Source: Anaerolineae bacterium | Lineage (GTDB): Bacteria; Chloroflexota; Anaerolineae; Anaerolineales; Villigracilaceae | NCBI GenBank assembly: GCA_022013685.1 | Contig: JAKLPV010000109.1 | Coordinates: 1-42,413, forward strand | DNA length: 42,413 nt | Reading direction: 5' to 3' | In this document: positions 23,659-31,780 of the stretch, piece by piece | How the letters are laid out: each line of letters opens with the position of its first letter | Position numbering within the stretch: the stretch's first letter is position 1 | The notes under the pieces: model-generated | Told to the model about the DNA's origin: nothing | Databases searched by the model: none | The model's input: only the letters and a program-made list of their open reading frames with translations | Program-made: the position numbers and the translations under genes

Positions 23659-24575
23659 AAAGACAATAACATCTCTTGAAGTTTATCTCGCAGTTGTTCC
23701 AGCTCCGGTTTGCTGGCGGCTGCGAATTTCTTTCTAATGGCATCTCCACCTGCCGGGACGATGACCAGGCTGAGCAGGTCATTCTCCGCGTTTTCCAGCA
23801 AGACCGAGCGGATGCTCTCCAGACGGATATATTGCCAGACGCCGCCATAGCGGACGCCTTTAATTGCCTTGCTGCGCTCATCGTCGCGGATCAGGATCAA
23901 TTCCCGGTCGGTCAGGATGCTCAGGTGGGCCAGCGAGACGGTTCGATGGAATGTCCAGCCAAAAATTTTCCAGGCCGGGACGCGGATTTCAGGTTGCAGC
24001 ACGGACTGAAGCACGGTTTCCCCCACCAGCAGGCTGCTGCGCGCGTAGTTCATAAATTTGAAGTTGGCGCCGGACAGGTGATCGAATTTGCCCTGTTCGG
24101 TCTTTAAGCTGCCCTCGTTATTTTCTTCGGCAGCCGGCCTGATCTTCTTCAGGAAAGCCGCATAATGGCGCTCGCTGGATGTGTTGAATTCGAGCGTTGT
24201 GCAGTTGTTTGCGCCTTCGCTGTTTTCCCCGCACAGGGTAACCCATGATTTCAACAGGATGATGCCGACTTCGAGCATGCCGATTTTTTGATACGCATAG
24301 CTTTTTTTGAGCACCTGGTCGCCGCTGCGCTCGAGGATGTGGATCGCCTGCGGGCTGTCACAGATCAGTTTTTCGCTGGTTTTGCGCAGAAATTTATCCA
24401 GCGGCGGGGCCAGGACAATGTACGGAAAGCCCGGGCTGGCGGCCAGCAGCGGGTCTAAAAAAGGCCGGTAAATTTCAGGGATTTCCTCATAAGACTCGAT
24501 GACCTTTGACCACGACATCATCGTTTGCCGCGTGCCGGTCAGCACCGGCGATGAGAGATTCGAGTTTTGAGACAT
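23655..24575 (-). CDS. Uncharacterised protein with a C-terminal PH-like domain
   Basis: I do not recognise the family over the full 306 residues. The C-terminal part (about 205-300) alternates short beta strands and ends with an amphipathic helix (HLSILTDRELILIRDDE, GVWQYIRLESIRSVLLE, ELEQLRDKLQEMLLSF), the pattern of bacterial PH-like domains such as YokE. The N-terminal part (about 20-190) is mixed helix/strand with no signal peptide or membrane helix, so the protein is probably cytoplasmic or peripherally membrane-bound. The ATG at 24575 has AAAGGTGG upstream. It is convergent with the histidine kinase, sharing the four bases CTAA between their stops. The next gene upstream on this strand is the Roco gene, about 165 bp away. 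Confidence 0.7.
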   Translation of the reverse strand: MSQNSNLSSPVLTGTRQTMMSWSKVIESYEEIPEIYRPFLDPLLAASPGFPYIVLAPPLDKFLRKTSEKLICDSPQAIHILERSGDQVLKKSYAYQKIGMLEVGIILLKSWVTLCGENSEGANNCTTLEFNTSSERHYAAFLKKIRPAAEENNEGSLKTEQGKFDHLSGANFKFMNYARSSLLVGETVLQSVLQPEIRVPAWKIFGWTFHRTVSLAHLSILTDRELILIRDDERSKAIKGVRYGGVWQYIRLESIRSVLLENAENDLLSLVIVPAGGDAIRKKFAAASKPELEQLRDKLQEMLLSF

Positions 24576-24703
24576 GCGCAACCACCTTTCAGGGTGCTGT
24601 CAAATGCCGAAACAGCCCAAAATCATTGTACGCCCAAACCCCTGCCCGCTGATATAGAATTCTCCCCTGGTTTCATGGGGGAAATCCCCCGTTTGGCAGT
24701 TTT

Positions 24704-24734
24704 GGTAGGGGCGACGTATTGCGTCGCCCCTACC
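24704..24734. repeat. Perfect 13-bp palindromic repeat (GTAGGGGCGACG type)
   Basis: GGTAGGGGCGACG (24704-24716) is the exact reverse complement of CGTCGCCCCTACC (24722-24734), with a TATTG loop. It sits 8 bp after the Roco stop codon, so it may act as a transcript end. The sequence type is familiar as a dispersed intergenic palindrome in several phyla (recollection, not a search). Confidence 0.8.
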
Positions 24735-24741
24735 GTGTTAA

Positions 24742-27700
24742 TTACGCGATCACATCTGGAATATTTGGCTGCCAGGCGTCGTAATGGTATTTGCACAGCC
24801 AGCGATAATCACCGGTGTAGGTGGGGACGCGCTGAAGCCCCAATCGATCTTGGGTGGGATCTTTTTCGTTCAAGAAACGATGCAGGGCCAGGATGCCAGA
24901 GCGCTCTGGTTCGCTGAGCATTTTTCCGGGAGCCAGGTTGCGGTCAGGAGTTTCGAGTTTGGCAGGCAGTTTGCCAATGATGGCCCCCGCCAAACTCAAT
25001 TGATCGGCAATTTTCCAGGCTTCGGTTGTTTTTGGGCCAAAAACCGTATTAATCGCAGGTCCGGCGATCGGCGCAACGGTGGCAAGCACTTTTAGCGCAA
25101 AATTGGCATAGGGCGCAATTTTCACGACCCAATCATGCGGTTGGTCGATGGGATATAAACCCTTGCCATCTTCAATGATTGGATGCTGGCAGCCTTCCGC
25201 CTCGCACCATAGTTGAAGGTTTAAGGGGCGTCCAAGAAGTTGTTGGGGCGAAAGCCCTGCCTCGCGTGAGCGGAACGTGAACAAACGCGGGCCATCTTTG
25301 GCTTCATCGGCGATGGCGTGCATCATTGCCATGAAGTAGTTGGCAATGCGGCTGTCCAGCCCGGCGAGTTGTTCTTTGATTTCCCGTAGTTGAACATCGA
25401 CTGGGCGTTCTTCAAACCCGAACAGCAACTCTGCGATGGACTGCCTTTTGGAGCAGTCCTGACAACGGGCAGTTGTATCGCCTTCGGCAAGCCATTGGCG
25501 CAAGGTATGAATAGGAAAGCGCCCCTTGCATGGTTGACCGCCAATCATTTCGGGACAGGGAACCATGAAGCGGTAGCGACCTTCCATGCCCGGCCAGTTG
25601 TCGGTAATCAATTTTTGCAAGGTATGCTGGATGACGTTCATAAAATACTCGGGCCAATCTGCCTGAGTGTAGACATGAAATTCACGGTCGCGTTTTTCGA
25701 GCATGGCTTGACCGTGCGCCCCGTGATTCAGGAACATGCCCTTTTGCCAGTGCAGGCGATGGATACTGCCGGTCGCATTGGTTAGTTCGGTGGAATAATC
25801 ATGCGTGCGGACGATCATCCACGGCACCAGGCCGGGCGGGTCTTCTTCCATGGCGCAGATCATGGCGATGCGCCGTAGAGCTTCGGGCGGGTCTTGCTCT
25901 GGCAGCCACGGGAGTTCGGGGCGCACCTGCGGAACGTGCTGGGCCACCAGGCTGGCTTTGCCATCCGGTAGGCGATACGAAACATCGTACTTTTCCATCA
26001 GGCGCAGGAAGAAGGGGTAGAGGGTGGGGTCGTAGCGCGGTTCTTTCTCGAAGGGGTGGTCATGCCAGACCTGGGATAAACGCCCATCGGGCAGAATCCC
26101 CTCGCATTCCTGCGTGGTGCGGTCTTCGAGCACAAAGCCGATCGCTTTGGTCAGCCATTGCGGTTGTAACACCACGTCATCCCGCAGACGTTCATCATCG
26201 CTGTAATGGACGATGTAGCCGAGGTCGTGCATCAGGTGCGCCAGGGTGCTTGTATCGATCTGGCTCAGGCTGTGACGGTCGCAGACTTCGCCAAAGGCGG
26301 CATAAGAGATGCGTGGCTCGGAAAGGGTGAGCAGTTCATCGCGCGCCGCTTTCCAATTATTATTGAAAAGCATGCCCATTTGCTCCAACTTGGCAGACTC
26401 TTCGGCGATAACCTTTTTCAATGCTGCAATGCCGACCATCTCGCCCGTATGTTCATCAGGAACTAAACTATCCACCTCGTAAAAACCGACAATCATCTCA
26501 CCGTATTGTTGCTGGAGCACGGGTTTATCGATGCGGGCGATGCGTTCGCCTGTTTTGCAGTGCGTCGAGACAATCAGCACGCGCGCCTCATCCCCGACTC
26601 GCAGGCGGATCATGTTCAGCCAGTCTTCCACCTGACCGGCCTGGACGCCGCGGCGCGGCTCCCAGACCAGCAGGTAGAGCGAACGCCGGCTGAAGAAGAA
26701 CTGGTGCGTGACGCGGTAAACGTCCTGCCCGCCAAAATCCCAGGCGTTGAGTTGGATTTCGACACCGTCTTTTTCTGGATGGGGTAACTTCAAGCCATGA
26801 ATATCGATCTCCACCCCGTGGGTGGTTCTTTCATCTTTCTTCGGCGCTCCTTCTCCTTTTTTACTTTTCAACGCCTTTAAAAGCGTGGTCTTGCCGACGT
26901 TGCCTTCGCCGACCAGCACCAGTTTGGCTTCGTAGAGCGGCTCGGCGTTTTCCAGACTGCGCAGGTAGGCTTTGAGTGGTTCATAATTCGGTGGCTTACA
27001 TGCGTCGTATGCGCTTTGCAGAGCGGGGTTCAGGGGGTTTTCATCGAGGTTGAAACTTTCCAAATGCTCAAGTTGGGCGAAGGAGGAAGAAAGGTTGGTG
27101 AGTTGGTTGTGGGCTAACAAAAACCCAGTTAAATTACTCAGTTTTCCGATAACTTCCGGGAGTGTGGTCAGTTCATTATTATGTAAATGAAGTTCAGTTA
27201 AATTACTCAGCTTTCCAATAACTTTAGAGACTGTGGTCAACTGAGTGCCACCCAAACGAAGGATGGTTAAATTAGTTAGATTTCCAATCACTTCAGGAAA
27301 TATGACCAGCCTATTTGAATACAAATGAAGCCCTGTTAAATTTCTGAGATTTCCGACAGCTTCTGGCAGTGCCGTCAGTTGGTTAATGGAGATATCCAGC
27401 GTCTGCAATTGCGTGAGTTGTCCCAGCGAGTCGGGCAGTGTTGTCAGTTGATTGTTGGAGAGATACAGCGTCTGTAACTGCGTGAGTTGCCCTATCGAGT
27501 CTGGCAGTGCCGTCAGTTGATTGTTGGAGAGATACAGCGTCTGTAACTGCGTGAGTTGCCCTATCGAGTCTGGCAGTGCCGTCAGTTGGTTATAGGAAAG
27601 GTTCAGTGAAGTTAATCGTTTAAGTTTTCCGATAGACTCTGGTAACTTGGTGAGTTTCTTTTCATCAGGAGTTCTGTAATCGTTGCTGAGGTCAAGTACT

Positions 27701-27768
27701 GTTGTACTCAATTTCAGAGCTTCTTCGATTTTCTTTTCTGCTGCGAGATATGCCACGTCTTTTGCCAT
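24742..27768 (-). CDS. Roco protein: LRR-Roc-COR GTPase with a Cys-rich C-terminal region
   Basis: The 1008-residue protein starts with about nine LPxxIGxLxxLxxLxLxxNxL leucine-rich repeats (about 38-250). A Roc GTPase domain (about 280-460) follows with P-loop GEGNVGKTT (287-295) and switch II WDFGGQD (343-349). The G4 position reads STHCK (401-405), where Roco proteins usually have THxD, so the guanine-specificity Asp is missing or moved. A COR-type region covers about 465-640. A C-terminal extension holds two Cys pairs (Cys738/747, Cys769/772), a possible zinc ribbon, and a hydrophobic stretch near 888-910. Bacterial Roco functions are poorly known; the family includes LRRK2. AGAGG precedes the ATG. 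LRR DNA is AT-richer than its neighbours and contains an exact duplication, suggesting recent repeat growth. Confidence 0.9.
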   Translation of the reverse strand: MAKDVAYLAAEKKIEEALKLSTTVLDLSNDYRTPDEKKLTKLPESIGKLKRLTSLNLSYNQLTALPDSIGQLTQLQTLYLSNNQLTALPDSIGQLTQLQTLYLSNNQLTTLPDSLGQLTQLQTLDISINQLTALPEAVGNLRNLTGLHLYSNRLVIFPEVIGNLTNLTILRLGGTQLTTVSKVIGKLSNLTELHLHNNELTTLPEVIGKLSNLTGFLLAHNQLTNLSSSFAQLEHLESFNLDENPLNPALQSAYDACKPPNYEPLKAYLRSLENAEPLYEAKLVLVGEGNVGKTTLLKALKSKKGEGAPKKDERTTHGVEIDIHGLKLPHPEKDGVEIQLNAWDFGGQDVYRVTHQFFFSRRSLYLLVWEPRRGVQAGQVEDWLNMIRLRVGDEARVLIVSTHCKTGERIARIDKPVLQQQYGEMIVGFYEVDSLVPDEHTGEMVGIAALKKVIAEESAKLEQMGMLFNNNWKAARDELLTLSEPRISYAAFGEVCDRHSLSQIDTSTLAHLMHDLGYIVHYSDDERLRDDVVLQPQWLTKAIGFVLEDRTTQECEGILPDGRLSQVWHDHPFEKEPRYDPTLYPFFLRLMEKYDVSYRLPDGKASLVAQHVPQVRPELPWLPEQDPPEALRRIAMICAMEEDPPGLVPWMIVRTHDYSTELTNATGSIHRLHWQKGMFLNHGAHGQAMLEKRDREFHVYTQADWPEYFMNVIQHTLQKLITDNWPGMEGRYRFMVPCPEMIGGQPCKGRFPIHTLRQWLAEGDTTARCQDCSKRQSIAELLFGFEERPVDVQLREIKEQLAGLDSRIANYFMAMMHAIADEAKDGPRLFTFRSREAGLSPQQLLGRPLNLQLWCEAEGCQHPIIEDGKGLYPIDQPHDWVVKIAPYANFALKVLATVAPIAGPAINTVFGPKTTEAWKIADQLSLAGAIIGKLPAKLETPDRNLAPGKMLSEPERSGILALHRFLNEKDPTQDRLGLQRVPTYTGDYRWLCKYHYDAWQPNIPDVIA
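27443..27580. repeat. Exact 69-bp tandem duplication in the LRR coding region
   Basis: Bases 27443-27511 and 27512-27580 are identical over 69 bp, encoding one 23-residue LRR each. Diverged copies of the same unit flank them. Perfect identity at synonymous sites means recent duplication or gene conversion. Confidence 0.95.
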
Positions 27769-27802
27769 GATTGCCTCTTTGCCCCCTCCGGCCTATCGGC
27801 CA

Positions 27803-27872
27803 CCTCCCCCAAATTCGACGATTCATACTTTTTATGCGCGTTTATGATGATCATCGTCGTATTTGGGGGAGG
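27803..27872. repeat. Imperfect 20-bp inverted repeat upstream of the Roco gene
   Basis: The left arm 27803-27822 (CCTCCCCCAAATTCGACGAT) matches the right arm 27853-27872 in reverse complement with one mismatch, spacer 30 bp. It lies just upstream of the Roco start, in a region without a gene. It may be a dispersed palindrome or a miniature element remnant; no target-site duplication is obvious. Confidence 0.6.
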
Positions 27873-28005
27873 CCGGGTGGGGGCCTTTCCCCGTTAAAGA
27901 AGGATTCTGTTTTGGTGGTTCAGTTTTAGCGCGTTTGGGCATTCTGTTCCACTTTCTGTTAAGTATAGCATTTCCGCCCCATTTCCCCATCTTTTCCCGC
28001 GCCGC

Positions 28006-28014
28006 TGGTATAAT
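28006..28014 (+). promoter_or_regulatory. Extended -10 promoter TGgTATAAT
   Basis: A perfect extended -10 on the plus strand. Transcription would begin at about 28021, immediately at an ATG (28022), and a terminator lies 117 bp further on, which together outline a short independent transcription unit. Confidence 0.55.
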
Positions 28015-28021
28015 CCGCCGT

Positions 28022-28173
28022 ATGAAACTCGAACTTGCCTTACGCGCCTCCGCTACCCGCCCGGCTGGAAAAGCCGGGGTAAACACATTCTGCCGGATGA
28101 GCCGCTCGTAACGCGATATTTTGCCTTAAGTCAATTTGCCCCGGCGCTCAACCAGCCCGGGGTTTTTATTTTC
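28022..28173 (+). ncRNA. Candidate small transcript (sRNA or 29-codon leaderless mRNA)
   Basis: Between an extended -10 (28006-28014) and a terminator (28139-28173) lies about 150 bp of plus-strand DNA. It contains an internal hairpin CCCGGCT/AGCCGGG (28060-28078). A 29-codon frame starts at the ATG 8 bp after the promoter (28022-28111, MKLELALRASATRPAGKAGV...). The small protein matches nothing I know and is Arg/Ala-rich, so an RNA function is at least as likely. Both readings rest on promoter and terminator geometry only. Confidence 0.35.
28139..28173 (+). terminator. Rho-independent terminator of the small transcript
   Basis: CCCCGG (28139-28144) pairs with CCGGGG (28157-28162), 12-nt loop, followed by TTTTTATTTT. 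It is oriented on the plus strand and no annotated plus-strand gene ends here, which implies an unannotated transcript upstream. Confidence 0.65.
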
Positions 28174-28177
28174 TAGC

Positions 28178-28251
28178 GGAGTGCAAAATCTCTCCTGATA
28201 ATCCGTCAGGACAGGCCGATTTTGCACCGAAGTCAGGAGACTTCGGACTCC
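28178..28251. repeat. Three-stem palindromic element upstream of alaS
   Basis: An outer stem GGAGT/ACTCC (28178-28182, 28247-28251) encloses two hairpins: GCAAAATC/GATTTTGC (28183-28190, 28218-28225) and CCGAAGT/ACTTCGG (28227-28233, 28240-28246). It ends just before the alaS -10 box, so it lies upstream of the expected transcription start and is more likely a dispersed palindromic repeat than an alaS leader riboswitch. Confidence 0.65.
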
Positions 28252-28257
28252 CCCTCT

Positions 28258-28266
28258 TGGTATAAT
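28258..28266 (+). promoter_or_regulatory. Extended -10 promoter of alaS
   Basis: TGgTATAAT lies 32 bp before the alaS ATG, giving a leader of about 25 nt that contains GGAG 7 nt before the start. No -35 hexamer is evident, as expected for an extended -10 promoter. Confidence 0.65.
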
Positions 28267-28297
28267 TCGACCCATTCCACACATCTGGAGCAATTTT

Positions 28298-31072
28298 ATG
28301 AGCAAAAAACTGACCGGAAACGAAATTCGCCAGAACTTTATAGATTTCTTCGTTGAACATGGCCACACCGCCGTCCCGTCCATGTCGCTGGTGCCGGGTG
28401 GGGATGCAACCCTGCTCTTCACCAACTCGGGCATGGTCCAGTTCAAGGATGTTTTCGTCGGCACCGATTCGCGTCCCTACACCCGTGCCGTTGATTCGCA
28501 GAAATGCATGCGCGTGGCGGGCAAGCACAACGATCTCGACGATGTCGGCCGCGACGACACCCATCACACCTTTTTCGAAATGCTCGGCAACTGGTCGTTC
28601 GGCGACTACTACAAGGAAGAAGCCATTGCCTGGTCGTGGCAGCTGCTGACCGATGTCTGGGGCCTGCCCAAGGACAAACTCTACGCCACCTGTTTCAAGG
28701 ATGACAAGGGCAACGTCCCGCAGGATATGGAAGCCGCCGATATTTGGAAAAAGCAACCTGGGATGCAGCCTGAGAATATTCTCTTTTTCGGACGCAAGGA
28801 AAACTTCTGGCAGATGGCCGAGTTCGGCCCCTGCGGCCCGTGCTCCGAGATCCACATCGACCTGGGCGAGGAACGCGACAACCTGCGCGGTACCCCCCAC
28901 CAGTGCGGCGTCAACGGCGACTGCACCCGCTACCTCGAGCTGTGGAACAACGTTTTCATCCAGTACAACCTGTTCGAAGATGGCCGCCTCGAGCCGCTGC
29001 CCGCCAAACACGTCGATACCGGGATGGGTTTCGAGCGCATCGTCTCGGTGCTGCAAGGCGTCGATTCGAACTACAAGACCGACCTGTTCGGCGGCGCGAT
29101 GAAGGTTCTCTCGGCCCTGACCGGCAAGACCCACGAGCAGATGTTCGCCGATTTCACGCCATATCGCGTGGTTGCCGATCACGCCCGCTCCGCCGCCTTC
29201 CTGATCGCGGACGGGGTCGTGCCCGGCAACGCCGGACGCAACTACATCTGCCGCATGATCATCCGCCGCGCGGCCCGTTTCGGGACCAAGATCGGCCTGA
29301 CCGAGCCTTTCCTGGCCAAAGTGGCGGATGCCTTTATCGAAGAATACGGTGCGTTCTACCCGGAACTGGTCAAGAGCCGCCAGCCGATCCTCGAAAACCT
29401 GACCCGCGAAGAGATCCGCTTCGCGCAGACGGTTGAACTCGGGCAAGCCCATCTTGCTGACATGGTTGGCGAGCTGATTTCTGATGGAAAATCGACCAAT
29501 GGCAAGTTGATTCTTGACGGGCGTAAGGCGTTTGAGTTGTACGCCACCTATGGTTTACCCTTTGAGATTACCCGCGATATTCTGCGCGAATCTACAGACC
29601 AAAACCTGGATGTTGATGAAGCTGGATTTCGGGCCGCTATGAACGAGCACCGCCTTGCTTCAGGGGGCGGGAAGGCTATGGGCAAGATGGGCGGCGAAGA
29701 TGCAGAGTTTTATGCAGGCATTTTGCGTGAGCTTCAGAAAGCTGGAAAACTCGGCGAAAAGGGTGTCGAATATGATCCCTATGAGAGCTTGCAGATTAAT
29801 GCCGAAGTTTTAGCCCTTGTGGTCGATGGAAATTCTGTTTCCGACGCCCAGGTTGGAGATCGGGTTGAGATTATCCTGCCTCGTACCGGCTTTTATATTG
29901 AGGCTGGTGGACAGGTTGGCGACACTGGGATGATTTCAACCTTGCCAACCGGCGAATTTGGTGTGGGCTGGCAGATCGAAGTGACCGATGTCCGCCGCGC
30001 GGCTGCGGGCTTGATCTCGCACATCGGCGAAGTTGTCAGCGGACGCCCGCGCGTCGGCGACAAGGCCATCGCCGAAGTCGATATGGCCCGCCGCCACGAC
30101 ATCATGCGCAACCATACCGCCACCCATCTGATGCACGCGGCCCTGCACCAGGTCTTGGGCGAACACGCCCGCCAGGCCGGTTCGCTGGTCGCGCCTGACC
30201 GCCTGCGCTTCGACTTCAACCACCCCGAATCGATGAGCGCCGAGCAGATCGAGCGCGTCGAACGCCTGGTCAACGAGGCCGTCGCGGCTGATATGAGCGT
30301 TATGCCCAAAACGAAATCGCGCGAAGAAGCTATTTCCGAAGGCGCGATGGCGCTCTTTGGCGAGAAATACGGCGAAGTTGTGCGCACCATTACGATTGGC
30401 GACCCCGACGACAGGCATTCCTACGAACTGTGCGGCGGAACCCACCTCGAGCGCACCTCAGATGTCGGCCTGTTTGTCATCACCAGGGAGGAAGCCGCCT
30501 CGGCGGGAGTCCGGCGTATCGAAGCGGTGACCGGCCGCGGGGCGTACGAACTGGTAGCGAAACGCTTCAGGGCGCTAAAAGCTGTCGCGTCTGCACTCAA
30601 ATCCAGCCTGGAGGATGTCCCCGTCAAAGCAGAATCCCTGCAAGACGAACTGGCCTCCGTCAAGAAACACCTGGCGGCAGCCCGCGCCGAGCTGGCCCTG
30701 GTAACCTTCAATGTTCAATTGGCAAACGTCCAGACGGTTGGCGAGGCCCGCCTGCTGGTGGCCGAAATGCCCGGCGTGGACAAGGACTCGCTGACCAAGC
30801 TGGCCGACCAGTTCCGCGCTCGCTACGCTGAAAATGGCGTCTGCGTGGTCGCCTCGAGCGGGGAGGGGGCTGTGACTGTCATGGCGGCTGTGACCCAGGA
30901 CCTGATCAAGCGCGGCGTCAAAGCCGGCGACCTGGTCGGGCATATCTCGCGCCAGCTTGGCGCGGGCGGCGGCGGCGCGCCGCACCTGGCTTTTGGCGGC
31001 GGCAAGGATGTGGCAAAACTGGCCGAGGCATTGGCCAGCGTTGGCGGCTGGCTGGCTGAAAAAGTAAAGTAA
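28298..31072 (+). CDS. alaS: Alanine--tRNA ligase
   Basis: AlaRS charges tRNA-Ala and edits mischarged Ser/Gly. The 924-residue protein, somewhat longer than the usual 870-880, has the class II core (NEIRQNFIDFFVEHGHT, FTNSGMVQFKDVFVG, HTFFEMLGNWSFGDYYK). The editing-site zinc motif HTATH is near residue 605 and CGGTHLERT near 712. The C-Ala domain ends in GGGGGAPHLAFGGGKD. GGAG lies 7 nt before the ATG. Codon style changes inside the gene: about 29440-29960 uses many T-ending, less GC-rich codons while both flanks use C-ending ones, although the protein stays intact. A terminator follows at 31110. Confidence 0.97.
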   Translation: MSKKLTGNEIRQNFIDFFVEHGHTAVPSMSLVPGGDATLLFTNSGMVQFKDVFVGTDSRPYTRAVDSQKCMRVAGKHNDLDDVGRDDTHHTFFEMLGNWSFGDYYKEEAIAWSWQLLTDVWGLPKDKLYATCFKDDKGNVPQDMEAADIWKKQPGMQPENILFFGRKENFWQMAEFGPCGPCSEIHIDLGEERDNLRGTPHQCGVNGDCTRYLELWNNVFIQYNLFEDGRLEPLPAKHVDTGMGFERIVSVLQGVDSNYKTDLFGGAMKVLSALTGKTHEQMFADFTPYRVVADHARSAAFLIADGVVPGNAGRNYICRMIIRRAARFGTKIGLTEPFLAKVADAFIEEYGAFYPELVKSRQPILENLTREEIRFAQTVELGQAHLADMVGELISDGKSTNGKLILDGRKAFELYATYGLPFEITRDILRESTDQNLDVDEAGFRAAMNEHRLASGGGKAMGKMGGEDAEFYAGILRELQKAGKLGEKGVEYDPYESLQINAEVLALVVDGNSVSDAQVGDRVEIILPRTGFYIEAGGQVGDTGMISTLPTGEFGVGWQIEVTDVRRAAAGLISHIGEVVSGRPRVGDKAIAEVDMARRHDIMRNHTATHLMHAALHQVLGEHARQAGSLVAPDRLRFDFNHPESMSAEQIERVERLVNEAVAADMSVMPKTKSREEAISEGAMALFGEKYGEVVRTITIGDPDDRHSYELCGGTHLERTSDVGLFVITREEAASAGVRRIEAVTGRGAYELVAKRFRALKAVASALKSSLEDVPVKAESLQDELASVKKHLAAARAELALVTFNVQLANVQTVGEARLLVAEMPGVDKDSLTKLADQFRARYAENGVCVVASSGEGAVTVMAAVTQDLIKRGVKAGDLVGHISRQLGAGGGGAPHLAFGGGKDVAKLAEALASVGGWLAEKVK

Positions 31073-31108
31073 ATCGCACAAGCGATTTGTGTGCGGACGA
31101 GAATCTGT

Positions 31109-31144
31109 AGCGCAAAGACAGTCTTGAGTCTTTGCGCTTTTTCT
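31109..31144 (+). terminator. Terminator after alaS
   Basis: GCGCAAAGAC (31110-31119) pairs perfectly with GTCTTTGCGC (31128-31137), 8-nt loop, followed by TTTTTCTT. A smaller hairpin AAATCGC/GCGATTT lies directly after the stop codon. Confidence 0.85.
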
Positions 31145-31168
31145 TGAAATTATCACAGGAGTTTTTAT

Positions 31169-31747
31169 ATGGAATTTCCGCTTCAACTGATCGTTTTGTC
31201 TATTCCTTCCCTGATTCTGCTTGGTGTGTTGCGCCGCAAGGGAAAGACCTGGCGCGAAGCCTTCGCCAGCGTTGGCTGGCAGGGCAGTCGGCCAATCTAT
31301 CTCTTGTGGGCATTGGGCGTGGCGGCGGTGATTGGCGGGCTGGCCTGGATTGCGCTGCAATTTATCCCATCGGAACTGATGCAGAGTGAGAATGTCAACC
31401 TGGCCTCGTATGCCGGGCTGGCCCCCAGCCTGACGACATTCCTGTTCATCCTGCTGCGTGAGGGAATTTACACCGCCCTGGGCGAAGAAGTTTTCTTCCG
31501 CGGCTGGCTGGGCGGCTGGCTGGTACGCCGCTTTGGTTTTGGGGTGGGCAATACAGTTCAGGCGCTTATCTTCCTGCTGCCGCACCTGCTCCTGTTGACA
31601 ATTGGGTTCGGTTTTTGGCCGATTCTTATCCCGCAATTTGTGGCTGGCTGGCTGCAAGGCTGGCTGCGAGACCGTTCAGGGAGTATTTTGCCCGGCTGGT
31701 TTGCGCATACCCTGACCAATGTCTTGAGCTCCTGGAGCAGTTTGTAA
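31169..31747 (+). CDS. CPBP family intramembrane metalloprotease-like protein
   Basis: The 192-residue polytopic membrane protein has the CPBP (Abi/Rce1-like) signature: EEVFFRGWL (motif 1, E-E-x3-R), a His in FLLPHLLLL (motif 2), and a His in GWFAHTLTN (motif 3). Rce1-like members are glutamate-dependent proteases; bacterial members act in processes such as bacteriocin immunity or surface-protein handling, so a specific role cannot be given. AGGAG precedes the ATG. It is followed after 33 bp by a membrane protein gene on the same strand. Confidence 0.87.
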   Translation: MEFPLQLIVLSIPSLILLGVLRRKGKTWREAFASVGWQGSRPIYLLWALGVAAVIGGLAWIALQFIPSELMQSENVNLASYAGLAPSLTTFLFILLREGIYTALGEEVFFRGWLGGWLVRRFGFGVGNTVQALIFLLPHLLLLTIGFGFWPILIPQFVAGWLQGWLRDRSGSILPGWFAHTLTNVLSSWSSL

Positions 31748-31780
31748 GCGGCGTATTCATTGCCGCATATAGGAAAAACC

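Noticed and set aside
28021..28176. Open frame 1 reading ...RLRYPPGWKSRGKHILPDEPL... to TAG at 28174
   Set aside because: It looks protein-like but has no start codon, and the terminator hairpin and T-run lie before its stop. A remnant of an old gene is possible but unsupported.
28178..28297. T-box or other amino-acid riboswitch before alaS
   Set aside because: No T-box antiterminator sequence or specifier loop is visible, and the structured part lies upstream of the predicted start site.
28166..29452. A 428-codon open frame opposite the first part of alaS
   Set aside because: Antisense shadow in the C-ending-codon part of alaS; it stops where the codon style changes.
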